From: Cenococcum geophilum 1.58
Lineage: Eukaryota > Ascomycota > Dothideomycetes > Gloniales > Gloniaceae
NCBI GenBank assembly: GCA_001692895.1
Contig: KV748180.1
Location: 1,668,195 to 1,732,194, forward strand
DNA: 64,000 bases
Direction of reading: 5' to 3'
Shown: positions 13,447 to 25,827 of the stretch, piece after piece
Layout: each line of letters begins with the position of its first letter
How positions within the stretch are numbered: position 1 is the stretch's first letter
Notes under the pieces: generated by a model
Seen by the model: only the letters and a program-made list of their open reading frames with translations
The model's database searches: none
What the model was told of the DNA's origin: nothing
Translations under genes and position numbers: made by a program

Positions 13447-14339
13447 GTGTAAAACTGTCTGCGACTATCCGCCATAATCCACCAATATCTACTAATATCT
13501 ATTAGCCATAATCTACCAGTTTCTACCAGCGCCGTAACAACCTTAATAGTACTGATCTCGTTATAAGTGCGTGTTGATTATACCGATTAAATTGCGCGGA
13601 ATTATACCCTTTCTCTATAGGATTATATCTAAAATAGGTAGAAATACGTTAGAAATACGTTAAAATGGTTATACTTAAAAAGGCATAAAATTATGCTATT
13701 TAATCGCCAAGATCAATTAGTAAAGAGGCGGTATATATACAGTAGCGCGGCCGGTAGCAAGGATCAATTTAAACCACTAAGATTATTCTATTTTTTTACT
13801 AATTCCTAAATAGGGCGAATATAACCTCCTATAATACCATAAGAAAAAGAAAAAAACTAAGAGTAACAGACTATAGAGTATAAGATAGTAGAGAAGCGCT
13901 ATACACCATAAATATATGGTTTTTAAAATGCTTATACCTAAAGAGCATTATTCCCAATAAGTAACAATATGGGTCTAGACATAGGATTAATTCATCCTGT
14001 CTAAAAAAAGAAAGATATTACTTCTTAACATGTTCCCTTACTTTACGCAGACGACAGAAAAGGGTATATACTCCCGGCTTATAGGCATAGAAGAGATACT
14101 ATTAATTTATAATCTTTATAGGGCCCAGTTTAGGTTTAACCATTAGCTCTAGACTTAGCTCTAAAGTAGGAAGAATACCCTAATCACAATCACAGATAAC
14201 CTTGCGCTTAACTATAGGTTTTAGTACCCAGCATAGATTAAGCAAGGCTTTAATTACGTTAATTTAATATTAGAAAATTTCTTATATTATAAAATTAGCT
14301 AGACGTTTATACAAGAGCTAAATAACGCGTTTTCATTTA

Positions 14340-15492
14340 GGATTATACTCCACTAGTTCTAGTTTCCACTCTTCCTTGCGTAAACCAATAGCCAATAGCG
14401 CAAGCTGTCGCCTTAAATCTTTAGTCTTAATTTTATTAAAAAAGTCAAGCTATATTTCCTTCCGTTTCCCCCTTTTTAAGGCCTTCTTTTATTTTTCTAA
14501 TTCTAATGCAGCTTATATATACAATTTATACTCTTTACTCCCAAGTACCTATGCATTTTTAAGAGTACCGTATAGTTCCCTAGTTTCTTTAAATAAGGCA
14601 TCGCGCTGCTAACAGAGCTCTATAATAAGTAGATAAGTCTTAAGAGAATTATTTATTATATCTGTAACCGCTTTAGGAGCCTATAGGTTAATGTCCCGAC
14701 TAATATACGTTAGGGACTTTATAAGTGCGTTAGTAGAAGGACAGCTAAGGAAAGCAGCCTAAACGTTATATAAAATCCACTTATTTATATAAGCCTAATA
14801 GACACTAGCATCTTTATAACCTATAACCTATTGCAATTAAGCTTAGGTTACTATAACATTAACCACTTCACTTATTCCTCGCCAAATATTATAGGGATTA
14901 AAGATTTGCATTATTCTAGCTATAAAGCCTAGCCGCTAAATATAATAAAGGAAAGTATAATAGGGTATAGGCTTATCTAAAGTTCCGATCCCGTCTACTA
15001 TTATAATTACTTACCAAAATATTAGTTTATTTTCCTAGCTTTTCTTCCATCTTAAACGCGAGGTTATTTAATACGGGTTAACTCAAACCATAAAAACCTA
15101 CTTAATAGTCTAGAATTTAAGTTTAAAGGCATTATTAAAAATTCCTAGGACAATTATATAAATTATTAAATCGAATATTAGGTCGTTAACCTTATAAAAA
15201 TAAAATATCTTGCTATATCTAATTTAGTATTTATTAAAGAAAAACTTATTATATATGCCTTACCGTTTAGAATTCCGTCTATACCCTTTAGTAAATTATA
15301 AATTAATCTCCATAGTAATAAGGTCCTATTTAGCCCCCGGCTTTTAAATAAGGATAAGTGTAATATATTTATAATACAAAGTATTAATAGGTTCGTCCTT
15401 TTCCTTAGATCCTTCACTAATTCCATTATATTAGTTATCCATTTCACTATCATCTTTGTCTTCACTATTGTCATCCCCATCTCTATTATTAA
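14340..15492 (-). pseudogene. DUF3435 tyrosine recombinase relic, C-terminal part
   Basis: On the minus strand from 15492 downward one frame matches the layout of fungal DUF3435 tyrosine recombinases (often annotated as FluG-domain proteins; the group includes Starship captains). A segment like DLITMEINLQFTKGYRR is followed by YYTFLYYIQRLGFIARIMQ. Then comes the arginine box NPYNIWRG at about 14877-14900, and IGYKDASVYWAYINK at 14781-14826, where the family has GHKD..Y. The tail reads TRELYGTLKNA..LGSKEYKLYI, then KTKDLRRQLA near 14390. The catalytic His appears as Tyr (CAC to TAC) and many Gln/Trp codons are stops. The frame continues on the other side of the LTR element inserted at 15493. 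Confidence 0.75.
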
Positions 15493-15714
15493 TGTTACGG
15501 CACTGGCAGAACCTAGTAGAACTTAGTAGAACTTAGTAGAACTTCGCGGTCACGTGACTAGAAGACCGCATAAAAAGAACCCTACTTTGACCAGCGCTGC
15601 TCTTCTTCTCCTTTCCTTTCTTTAGCTTTAGATCCTCGTTTATAGACTACCAATTATATAGGCTTACGCGCCCCTCTTGCTGTGCTTATACCTTAATTGA
15701 CTAAGTCGCTAACA
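15493..15714 (+). repeat. 5' LTR of the chromovirus (222 bp)
   Basis: It starts TGTTACGGCAC, ends GTCGCTAACA and is repeated at 21164-21385 with scattered transitions only. It is preceded by ATTAA at 15488-15492, identical to the five bases after the 3' LTR. It contains TATAAAAAG-like promoter sequence (ATAAAAAGAACCC) in the middle. Confidence 0.95.
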
Positions 15715-18700
15715 TTATCTAAAGCTTAACTACCCTTTTTTCCTAAGAAGGAACTTAAATATATTTACGGACTATAAACTAGAATAGAATATAGAATTAG
15801 ACCTAAAGAATATTACCAGAACTAGAAGAATAGAAAAGAATAATAAGACCTATAAAATACGCATAGACTAGAACCCCTGTAGAATCCTACTAGAGGTTAC
15901 CCTAATAACTATACCACGATGCCAAGAAATATAGTAGCCGGCAAAGCAGCCGTAGGACCCTTAAATACCTCCGACGGTAAAATAGCAACTAACTTAAACT
16001 CCTAAGTGGAGCTTATAGCAGCTAATGCCGAAATTAAATGATTTTAAGAGCTGCTTAAAGCTAGAGAACCCCCTACGCCTAGTAAGGAATTATTAGACAC
16101 CTAGAGACTTACTATAGTCCTTAAGGCTCTAGCCTAATGTATAGCATTAGTATTATTGCGGTCCGTAAAGGTCGCGGACCCCCCATTGCTTATAAACGGA
16201 ACCGACCCTATATTTAATAATTGGAAGCTTTAATTACAGAATAAGCTTAAAGTTAATGCGGACCACTTCCCTACTACTTAGGCTAAAATGGCCTACGTCT
16301 TCGGCCGTACCGGTGGGGATGTATAGACGCACCTACGTCCACGGTACGTATAGGACTTGACAGAGCCCTTCCTCTCTAAAGAAGAGATAATTATCTACCT
16401 ATCTTCTATTTATAAGGACCCCTTTAAAGTATAGAACGCCCGACTTGATTATAAAAGCCTAAATATAAAAATAATAGAGACTTTTTTGGCCTTTTAGACC
16501 CGCTTTCTACACCTAGCCGGCTAGGCTTAAATTCCCTAGGAAGATCTAATACCAGACCTATTTAATAAGCTTACCCTAGACCTATAGCGAGCCGTACTGC
16601 TAGTTTTTACTATTATATAGACGCTAAAGGAACTTACGGACTAGTGCTTGGCTATTAACTAAGGCCTCCGCTAAATTAAGGCACGTGCCAAATGGTATAA
16701 AGCTAAAAACCCTTTAAATTAGACTATAAGCAATATAAGAACGGCCCGTAATGCCCCAGCACAATTGGCAACCCCTATAGCACTATCTATATAGCCTACC
16801 GCCAATTTAGCAGCTAGCCGTGCGGCTAGCCCTACTATAGGTCCGGCGAATACTTAGCCTATATATAGCAACCCCCGTATATAGGCCCTTAGTAATTAAG
16901 GAGCTTACTTCTCTTATAGACAGAAAGGTTACTATATAAAGGATTGCTTGATAAACGCGAAAGCGGACGAGGTTCTATTAATCTAGGAGGATAGCGCGGA
17001 GTTGGAAAAAGAGGAACTCTAGAGGAAGACTCCTCTCTAGGGTTAAAAGGGATTAATATGTTAGATGTTAATCTGGGTTGGCTAGTTAGTAGAAGAAGCT
17101 ATACTATCCCTTATACTTTATTCCGCAATAGATACTAAGTTTTAACCTCTGCTTTAGCTAACTCTAAAGTAAATGCCTTCGCCTTAATAGATACCTAGTA
17201 TGCCATAAAGCTGGCTGACTTTTTAAATGCACCTATTAAAGAACTGCCCAAACTAATTCCTATCTGTGGGTATAATGGGCGGATAGGACTACCTATTGCG
17301 ACTATCTTGCGGATTTACCTCTGTGTTAACGGACGAAGGTAGTATAACGCCCCCTTTCTTATTACGGACCTAGGTAGCTATAATATAATCTTAAGGTGAA
17401 AATAGCTAGCCTATTTAGGCTTATAGCTTAACGTATAGAGTAAACGGCTTACCTAGCCTGAAACCCTACCCTTGACCCCTTCCTTTATAAAAGAAATCAG
17501 CATTATAATAGAAAACCTTATACGGCCCTAGATTAATACTATTTACTAGGCTGATGCTATATATAGGGACCAGGCCTTTAAGAAAGATATATAGCTTAAT
17601 TCGCAATGGATCTGTATACTATATCGCCCCTAGACTACCTATATTACGCCACCCGTATTAAAGACTTAGGAAGTTAATAGTGACCTAGAAAAGCCCCCTA
17701 TAGAGAGCTTAGGCCCTATATAGCTATAAAGAATAGCAAGGGATGTTAAATATTATACTAAACTAATAGATCGGAGGGATAATCTATGGAAGATAGAATA
17801 GGAGCTAAGAAAGATTATAAACCCTAAACTGTAAAATATGGTCTGGAAAATGGCTATAAGGAAACTAGCGGACCTCCTACTAGTTAATGTTTGCTGTATT
17901 AGTGCCGTAGGATTCTACCAGAACTTGGTTTAGCCTAATACCGTCGCCTTTATAATAAGCTTATATGAAATTAATTAAATAATTAAGGAAAAGGGAAATA
18001 AGCTTAGCGGATAAGAAAGCGAGCTTATAGATAAGGAACTAGTAGAATAAAAGCTGCCTTATTAACACCAGAAATTTAAGGACGTATTCTCTAAAGCAGT
18101 GTCTGATATACTTTTACCTCACCAACCGTATAACTACAAGATTGAGATTAAGTAGGGCAAAGAAAACACCCTTAGCTTTAGCCCCCTCTACGAGTAGTTT
18201 ATTACCGAATTATAGGCTATAAAGTAGTATCTTATTAATAACCTAAATAAGGGCTTTATTAAGCCTAGCTAAGCCCCTTTTATCTCGCCTATTTTCTTTA
18301 TTAAAAAGCTAAATAGAGGACTCCGCTTCTGTATTAACTACTATAAGCTAAATAATATAACCCGTAAGGATCGCTATCCGCTACCCCTACTTAATAAGAC
18401 TCTAGCTTAAATAAGTAGAGCTAAGGTCTTTATAAAGCTTAATATCCGCTAGGCCTTCTACCGAATTAGGATAGACTCTAGGTCTAAAGATCTTACTATA
18501 TTTCGGACCTATTACGGAACGTATAAATATAAAGTACTCCCTTTTAGACTAACTAATAGACTAGCTACGTACCAGCGGTATATAAATGATGTACTCTTTA
18601 ACTACCTTAACAATTTCTATATAGCCTATTTGGATAATATTATAATTTACTTTAAGAATGAGCTAGAATACAAGGAGTATATTTATAAAGTCCTATAACG

Positions 18701-21163
18701 GCTCCGCGAGGCTGGCCTCTAGGTTAATATTAAGAAGTTAAAGTTTAGTGTTAAGCGTATAAAGTACTTAGGTTTTATTATTAGTATGGATGGAATTAAA
18801 ACCGACCCAGAGAAAACGGCCGTAATTAACCAGTAGACACCCCCACAGACTATAAAGGGGGTACAATCCTTTTTAGGGTTTTGTAACTTCTACTAACGCT
18901 TTATTAAGAACTATAGTAGGATTGCCCGGCCTCTTAACCGTCTTACTAGAAAAGACCAGCCCTTCTACTTTAACGCTATATGTAGGCAGGCCTTTAATAA
19001 GCTTAAGAAACGGCTGGTATCGGCTCCCCTACTTACCTATTTTAACCCAAAACGGCCCTTAATGCTAAAAACTGATGCCTTAAATAGCGCGATAGCTAGT
19101 GTTTTTTCCTAGAAGCAACCGGACGGAGAGTGGTACCCTATTATATACTATTTAAAGACTATAATAGATACTAAGCTAAATTACCACATCTATAGTAAAG
19201 AAATGCTAGCTATTATCTCTAGCTTTTAGCACTGGCGTATATAGCTAGAGGGGACCCCTAAGCCGATTAAGGTAGTTTTAGATTATAAGGCCCTAGAATA
19301 CTTTATAATAACTAAGGCCCTTATAGCCTAGTAGGCACGCTAGGCGGATACCCTATCTTAGTTTAACTTTTTGATTATATATAGACCAGGCGCTATAAAC
19401 CGTGCGGATGCTTTTATAAGGCGCGAGTAAGACCTAGATAACTAAACGGCTATAAAGATCTCACTATGGACCTAGACGCTACTATAACCAGAATACCTTA
19501 ACCCCTAGATATAGGCAGAACTAAGCATAGACTCCTTAGGCGCCAAGATATATCCTATTAACTCCTTTAAACTTAACCTTATTAATAAACTACTATAGGC
19601 TAACTAAATAACCCCCTCTCTATAGGAATACCGTAAAAAGGCAAAGAACGTTGCTAGCCTATAGTCCCTTGAAAACGGACTACTTAAGCACTAGGAACGG
19701 CTAGTAGTAGCTAAAAAATAGAACTTATGGACTTAGCTTATTGCCGAAGCTTATACCTAGGTCTCTACGGCCCACCCTAGAAAAAATAAAACCCGTAAGA
19801 TTATTGGTGACCGCTACTACTGGCTCAAAATAATTATAGATATTAACCGTTATATATAGAACTATAACAGCTGCCGTAGATCTACAATTCTATGAGATAA
19901 GACCCTAGAACTATTAAAACCTCTCCTGATACCTGATTGCCCCTAGTAGCATATCTCTATAGACTTCTATAAGCTACTAACAGACTGCGATGGATATAAT
20001 ATGGTTATAATTCTAGTTAACCGCTTTAGTAAGCGCCCGTTCTTAATTCCCTGTTATAAGAATATTAATGCTAAGGAGGCGGCCCGACTGTATATCTATT
20101 ACATTTACCGCATTTATGGACTACTAGATACTATTATATCTAATTACGGCCTATAATTTATATCGGCCTTTTAGAACGAGTTTACCTAAATCCTAGGTAT
20201 TAGGCTAAAGCTCTCTATAGTATACTACCCCCAGACAGACAGCTAGACGGAGATTATAAATTAATATTTAGATTAGAGACTCCGGCCTTTTATTAACTAC
20301 TTCTAGGATAACTAGGGCGAACTACTACCCCTAATAGACTACGCCCAGGCGACCCTACCCTATAACTCTACAGGATTTGCACCTATCTAACTAGAAATAG
20401 GGTATTTACCCTAAATAAGCTTTGACTAGGATAGACTAGAAGGACTATAGACCGTACGCGAGAAACTATCTTATAAGGAAGCCTAGCAGTACGCTAAGCG
20501 CTTAGAGGAAGCCTAGATAGTAGCCCGTATAAATCTAGAAAAGGCCTAGAAATTAATAGAATAGTAGGTAAATAAGTATAGGCGCGAACCCGACTTTACT
20601 ATAGGCGATATGGTCTAGGTTATAATAAAGAACTAGAAGACGGAACGGCCTAGCTATAAGCTAGACTATTAGATAGCGGGACTGTATAAGGTCCTTAAGA
20701 AGATAGGTAACTCATATAAAGTAAAGCTCCCGGATTTAATTAAGGTTTACCCTATTTTCTTACTAGATAAGCTACGGAAAGCTATAAACAACCTATTGCC
20801 TGGATAAAAGAACGAACCTCCCCTACTGATTTAAGTTAATAGCGACAACGAATGGGAAATTAAAGAAGTACTAGCCTGTAAACTAGTAAGGAAAACGCTA
20901 AAGTACCGCGTTAGTTGGAAAGGCTATAACCTAGATCCTACCTAGTACCCTATATAGAACTTTATTAGCAGTCCCTATAAGCTTTAAGAATTCTATAACC
21001 GCTACCCTAATAAACTAGGACCCCTAAAGTACCTAGATAAGTGGATAGAGTGCTAGTATAGTAAAGACGATAAGCTACCGGAAGAATATAAAGATAAAAA
21101 CGCCCTATAAGCATAATACGGACTATAAAGCCTAAGGGCAGGCTTTTGCGGAGGGGGGGGTAA

Positions 21164-21385
21164 TGTTACGGCACTAGCAGAACCTGGCAGAACTTGGCAG
21201 AACTTGGCAGAACTTCGCGGTCACGTGACTAGAAGACCGTATAAAAAGAACCCTACTTCGACTAGCGCTGCTCTTCTTCTCCTTTCCTTTCTCTAGCTTT
21301 AGATCCTCGTTTATAGACTACCAATCGTATAGGCTTACGCGCCCCTCTTGCCGTACTCGTGCCTCGATTGACTGAGTCGCTAACA
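21164..21385 (+). repeat. 3' LTR of the chromovirus (222 bp)
   Basis: Direct repeat of 15493-15714. Differences are mostly C/T and G/A transitions, as RIP or C deamination would give. It is preceded by a polypurine tract and followed by the target duplication ATTAA at 21386-21390. Confidence 0.95.
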
Positions 21386-22130
21386 ATTAATTTCGTTATT
21401 ACTTATACCATCTCCTACTCCCCTATCCTTATCATAGGTCTTAAAAGCGCATTAGGTTACCACTTTCGTATTTCTCTTTATATAGACTAATATACTTGGC
21501 TAAGATACTGTATATATATAGATAAGTATTAAAAATACAAGTTATAGACTCTGTCGCCCATCTAAAAATATAGAGGTATCGCGAGCCTAGTAATAATATA
21601 AAACCCGAAAAATATCATTAACATTTATTACTAGCTTCTCCTTAGTAGATATATTAAGCCCATTATTCTTAGTCAATAGTCCGTTAATATACTATAATAG
21701 TTAGCGGGATTTTATAAATATTTAAAGTAATTTCTATACGTCATTAATTTCTTCATTAATGTCTTTAGGCTAATCCTTCTCAGCATATTTTTAATAGAGC
21801 TATTGCTAGTATTTATATTTCTAACAAATACTAGTCCTTTTCCGTAATAGATAATTATCTACAATCCACTAAAGAAAAATTTTAACGTTATGGTTTAAGG
21901 CATTCTTAAAAAGCTAAGTAGGGTTTTTCTTTATATTCTTATAGAACCTAAATAATAAGCCATAGAATTGGATTTTAGATAAGAGCACTCTTACCTTAAC
22001 TATTGCGTTAAAATTTCGTTTATATTATTCTTCGTTACTAGTAAATAATTTTTCTTTACTAAACCTATCTTCTTAAATTCTTTACGGAGTTTTTTATAAT
22101 ACTTAGTCAAATATTTTAGTTGCGCTAGTG
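21386..22130 (-). pseudogene. DUF3435 tyrosine recombinase relic, N-terminal part
   Basis: On the minus strand, from about 22130 to 21391, decayed coding sequence reads for example FLQWIVDNYLL..KRTSI, INEEINDV, STKEKLVINVNDIFRVLYYY and ARDTSIFLDGRQ. These resemble the N-terminal half of DUF3435 proteins. After removing the LTR element and one copy of ATTAA, this part joins the frame at 15492. The relic therefore reads leftward from a start near 22.1-22.2 kb, close to the AT/GC border at about 22.7 kb. Confidence 0.65.
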
Positions 22131-22857
22131 GCTTGCGTCGTTAAATAGGCGGATGTTTAGGTATCCATCTAGGTTTCTACCCAAGTTTGTGCCTATACTT
22201 ACGCCTAGGTTTATGCCTTAGGCTTTTCTTTAGCTTGTTATATAGGAGGGATATATATTAATTTGGTTCCTAAAATAAAGGGTATTACTATAGTAATAGG
22301 GCGGGCGCGGAGTCCAACTTATAAATTAAGGCGAGGTAGAGTAATAGAGTAAGTCAGGTAATAGCATAGAATTGTTAATACGATTAGCAAAATAGCGGAG
22401 AATATTAAGTAGGTATAGGAAAAGAACTAAAGTAAAACATATCTATTGGAAGAGAAAGAAGAGTGAACCAATATAGTTGGTTAATAGAAGTAATACCGCG
22501 TAGAAGGCTGCAGCGGGCGTATTAAGCTTTATAAATATTTAGGAAACGTTAAAAGCCAGGGAAGTCTATCATAACCGGCTATAAGTCAGTAGGATAATAG
22601 ATGACACACTTTTAGAATACAGGGCCGTCCCAATGATGGGTGATTAAATATGGAAGTACGCAGTTAGAAGTTTTAATGGGGGAGAGACACTTCGCTTAGG
22701 TCTTAGCGCCTAGGACAAGCGCTGCTTAAAACAGCGAGCAAACTATCTGAAAATGGACGTTAGTGTCCCTGGACATAGAGTTATACCAGTAATCATTTGC
22801 GAGTTTACGGTAGATATTGACATCATTAGAAATGTTAAGATTCACATGCCTAACGAA
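22131..22857. other. Border between AT-rich block and gene island
   Basis: Composition changes from TA-rich and stop-dense to normal at about 22.7 kb. No complete gene lies here. On the minus strand, 22857 to about 22713 still reads as the C-terminal end of the Clp-type ATPase beyond its TAA. A short run of GGTTT(A/C)..CCTAGGTTT-like units at 22150-22220 is too degenerate to define a repeat. Confidence 0.5.
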
Positions 22858-24532
22858 TTATTTAGACCTCGGCGCGATCGGTTGGCGGAGTCGAGACTTG
22901 AGTTCGAGCAAATACTTGTAAGCTATTACCATCTGTTCCTCCAAAAAGAAGGGCAGGAATGGAATAATGGCGGATACCCGTCTAGAAAGAGGCGCCTTAA
23001 TTCAACTGTCAGAGCGCAATGTTACGATGTGGGAGTTGGCCCAGCCACATACACCAAATTCTTCTTTCATTCCCCTAAATAGGGTTGCCACCAGAGCGTC
23101 TTTGAGCTTAGGATTAAATGCTTCCGAGTTATGCTGCTTTGCAAACTTCATTTCGCTGAATTCGTTGATTTTGGAGTCAAGCGCATTTGTGGCGAGGATC
23201 CAAATAATGTTTGTACAATTTACTTTCATTCTTGAGCGACGGTCCTGATACCTTCCTGTAGATGATTAGCACGGAAAAGAATTGGATGAATGCTTTGCTT
23301 CGTACCCTCATCAAAAACAATTAAGTTAGCATCCATTATCTTAGACCCTGACTTCTCAATTTCGTCGAGCATTACAATGGCCTTCCGACCGGAGTTGTCT
23401 GCAAGGAAGTTATTGAGGGGTGAGCCTTTCTCATACCCGACGTATGGAGAGTATGGACCAAACAAATCTGTCTCATGCTTGATCTGTGTCATATCGACGA
23501 CTAGCATTTTGAGACTTAGTAGGTCACCAAGTCGCCTACCGACCTCAGTCTTCCCATGGCCGCTAGGTCCTTCAAGCCATATTAGACGAAGAGCATAAAA
23601 TGAAACAGCGAAAGAAGGATAAGTAGAAAGCTTACCTGCGAAAGTTAGGACCAACGGTTTGGTAGTCGGTGTTATGAGGTGTGTAAGTAACCTATTCGTT
23701 AGCATCTCAATACTGAGATCTTGACCGATCATTGTGAAAGGGAGACCACATAGCTCGGTTAGCTGGTACTCCCTCGCGACTTGGATGAATCGGCTTGAAG
23801 GAGCGGGGTGTCGCGAACGTCTTCGAATAAAGTACTTTTGCGAGACGGTTAAGGAGTTTTCTACCATTTTTTCAATCACGCCATTGCACCACGTTTGACT
23901 TGCATCCTTTTTTAAAGGCCTGGCTTGTGTCGATGCATCATTTTCAGGGTGAATTGGCTCCAAGAGGTAGCTAGGAATGACGGTCACATCCGCGCCATTA
24001 CTAAGAAGTATACGTAGCACTAACATGCTACCTCCGTCGTGCTGTGTGGAATTGAGGATGGCAAAGGCAAGCAAAGGGAGTCCTGTCCCCGGTTCCAGCG
24101 CGTTAACGTCTGCGCCGTATTCTACCCATGTACGAATTAGGGCTTCATTGTTTGTTTCGACAGCGTAGAACACTGAAGGAACTCCGGCCACCTGGCGATT
24201 TATCACGGCAGAAACTTCTGAGCGTTGAAAATAGGCCAAATATTCCCTACCATCGGTGGCAGAAAGGCCGTCCTGAACTGCCCACGTAAGCCTGTCTAGA
24301 GAGAAGTTCCGGGAACGGCCCTCTTTGGGGTCAAAGGGCGTTCCGGTATTTGTGAAGCGTAATTTTGGTAATTGGAATCTCTCTCGTTCAGAAGGAGAAT
24401 GGATATCGGGCGTGACAACTTTCAGGCCGATGAAGTCATCCGGATTCCGGATCGGACTTTCTGGACGGTTGTGCGCATTATGTATCCCTTGCTGAAGGGC
24501 TATAAAGCGCGCATAATTCAACAAAGCACTGC
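22858..24532 (-). CDS. Ankyrin-repeat protein with Clp/HSP100-type AAA+ ATPase domain (5' end unresolved)
   Basis: Exons read 24532-23636, 23569-23306, 23255-23053 and 22995-22858 (minus). The introns are 66, 50 and 57 nt with GT..AG, and all three junctions restore the conserved protein. The order is an N-terminal part, an ankyrin region (SVFYAVETNNEALIRTWVEY, GADVNALEPGTG), then an AAA+ module: Walker A GPSGHGKTE formed across intron 1, Walker B AIVMLDEIEK, FDEGRYQDRR formed across intron 2, sensor-1 WILATNALD, and FGAPLSRR formed across intron 3. This matches the second ATPase domain of ClpB/HSP100 unfoldases, here without the first one. No in-frame ATG exists near 24524 and an upstream stop lies at 24551, so a 5' exon is missing from this model. 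TAA at 22858-22860 seems premature, because Clp-like sequence continues behind it. A role in fungal recognition systems is only a guess. Confidence 0.75.
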
Positions 24533-24559
24533 TGAGATTGAGTGAGCTCTACGGACCTG

Positions 24560-25827
24560 AGTTTGTGTCCCTGTTGTCTTTGGGTGTGCCAGAACCCTTG
24601 TTCTCAGCAATATACCCTGCGCAATCGATAAGCAAATCCAAGCGCGAACACGCCATCCACAATCTTATGCGGCTCACCATGGCTAGCGCGAGTGTCTATG
24701 TCGGGGCGAAGATCGACCACCTTGTCCTCAAAATCAAGGCGATGTCGAGTGGTGCTAAGGAGTCGCCGGGGTCGAGATCTGGTCTGGCTTGGGTTAGGGC
24801 GTCATGGCCGAGGAAATGGGCGTGCAACATACGATGGAGGTAACGGCCTGGTCTAAATCGTTCTTGTACACCTAAGACGGCTCAGCAAAGCTACACATGG
24901 AAGGAGGCGCTGGAAGAAGAAAGGCTCACCTTTAGTGCGGCGACGGCGTGCTCCCTCTCGCACGAACACTGCTGGAGAACGGCAGCGACGAGGGCACCGT
25001 AGGGTCCGTCCAGGCCGTAGCCATCATCCATCCCGACGCTGGCACGCTGGCACGGGAGGTTTCAAGGTTAGTATGGCAGGGAGGACCCTGACGGTGATCA
25101 GCGCCCGGCTCCGGGCCACCGGGCCTACGATATGCTACGTCTCAGGATTACGCACGATGATGGGGGCAAGTCTGCTATGTGAACAATTCACGGGACGAAG
25201 TTGCAAGGACTTGCAAGTTGTGTAGAAGCGGAGGCGGCACGCTCGTTGCCTGATTGCCCATGCACGGCTGCCCGCTTGGCTAAACGTCCGGGCCACAGAA
25301 AGTCGCAATTCAGCTCGTACTCTTCACACGATTATCAGCAGATACTGTCTCCATGAAGCCGCCATGCCAGAGGATGTGATAAATGTGGGTGCGCAAATTG
25401 ACTGGTTGGGCGTGTTCCGCGCTCACTAACGCAATAGGTTGCTGTCTGCCTCGGGTTGACCTCGATTGTCGCTGCCGCCGTCCTGTCGGGTCAAGTACTT
25501 CTCCCTTATCGTCGCATGGTTAAGGTCATGGTCTGCCTTGACTAGGGGTGTATGAGTATGCTGACAATAATTGCGTTCAAAGGATAGCCACAATCCGGTC
25601 GTAGTGGAATGGCCAAAACCCCGGGCCGGATCCGCTGCTCTGTAGGCCACTGATTCTTGCCTTTCTCTAGTGTCTCAAACCGAATAACATTTCTGCAGTC
25701 GCCTTCATTCGGCAAACGATGTGCTGCGGTGGGGAAATGATGCCCCTTTGGAAGGATCAGACTGTTTTTGGGGCCTGCAAGTCGCCATCTTGATACCTTA
25801 GACGATTCTGTTATAAACATTACCTAG
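24560..25827. other. Interval between two divergent ankyrin genes, partly GC-rich
   Basis: The interval should contain the 5' exons and promoters of both flanking genes, but I could not fix them. About 24850-25320 is clearly GC-richer than its surroundings. In plus frames it gives broken protein-like pieces (VAIIHPDAGTLAREVSR near 25010-25065) that I cannot assign. On the minus strand 24660-24840 gives ALTQARPDLDPGDSLAPLDI, which may be an exon of the Clp-type gene. Confidence 0.4.

Larger units (their letters stand above)
15493..21385 (+). mobile_element. Ty3/gypsy LTR retrotransposon with chromodomain, RIP-decayed
   Basis: A 5,893 bp element with 222-bp LTRs and a perfect 5-bp target duplication ATTAA (15488-15492 and 21386-21390). 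Read through TAG/TAA stops, the plus strand gives gag (about 16190-16720) with a zinc-knuckle remnant near 16901-16950 where Cys and His have become Tyr. A protease region follows (about 17170-17420), then reverse transcriptase (about 18180-18800, with YLDNIIIYF in place of Y-x-DD), RNase H (about 19020-19430), integrase (about 19780-20500) and a chromodomain (about 20850-20985, WEIKEVLACK..YRVSWKGYN). A purine tract (GGAGGGGGGGG, about 21149-21160) precedes the 3' LTR. Domain order and chromodomain place it in the chromoviruses. It is coding-dead and sits inside the DUF3435 relic. Confidence 0.95.

Noticed and set aside
24538..24843. 101-codon plus-strand frame beside the Clp-type gene
   Set aside because: No homology-like pattern. 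It overlaps sequence that reads better as a minus-strand exon, so I left it out.
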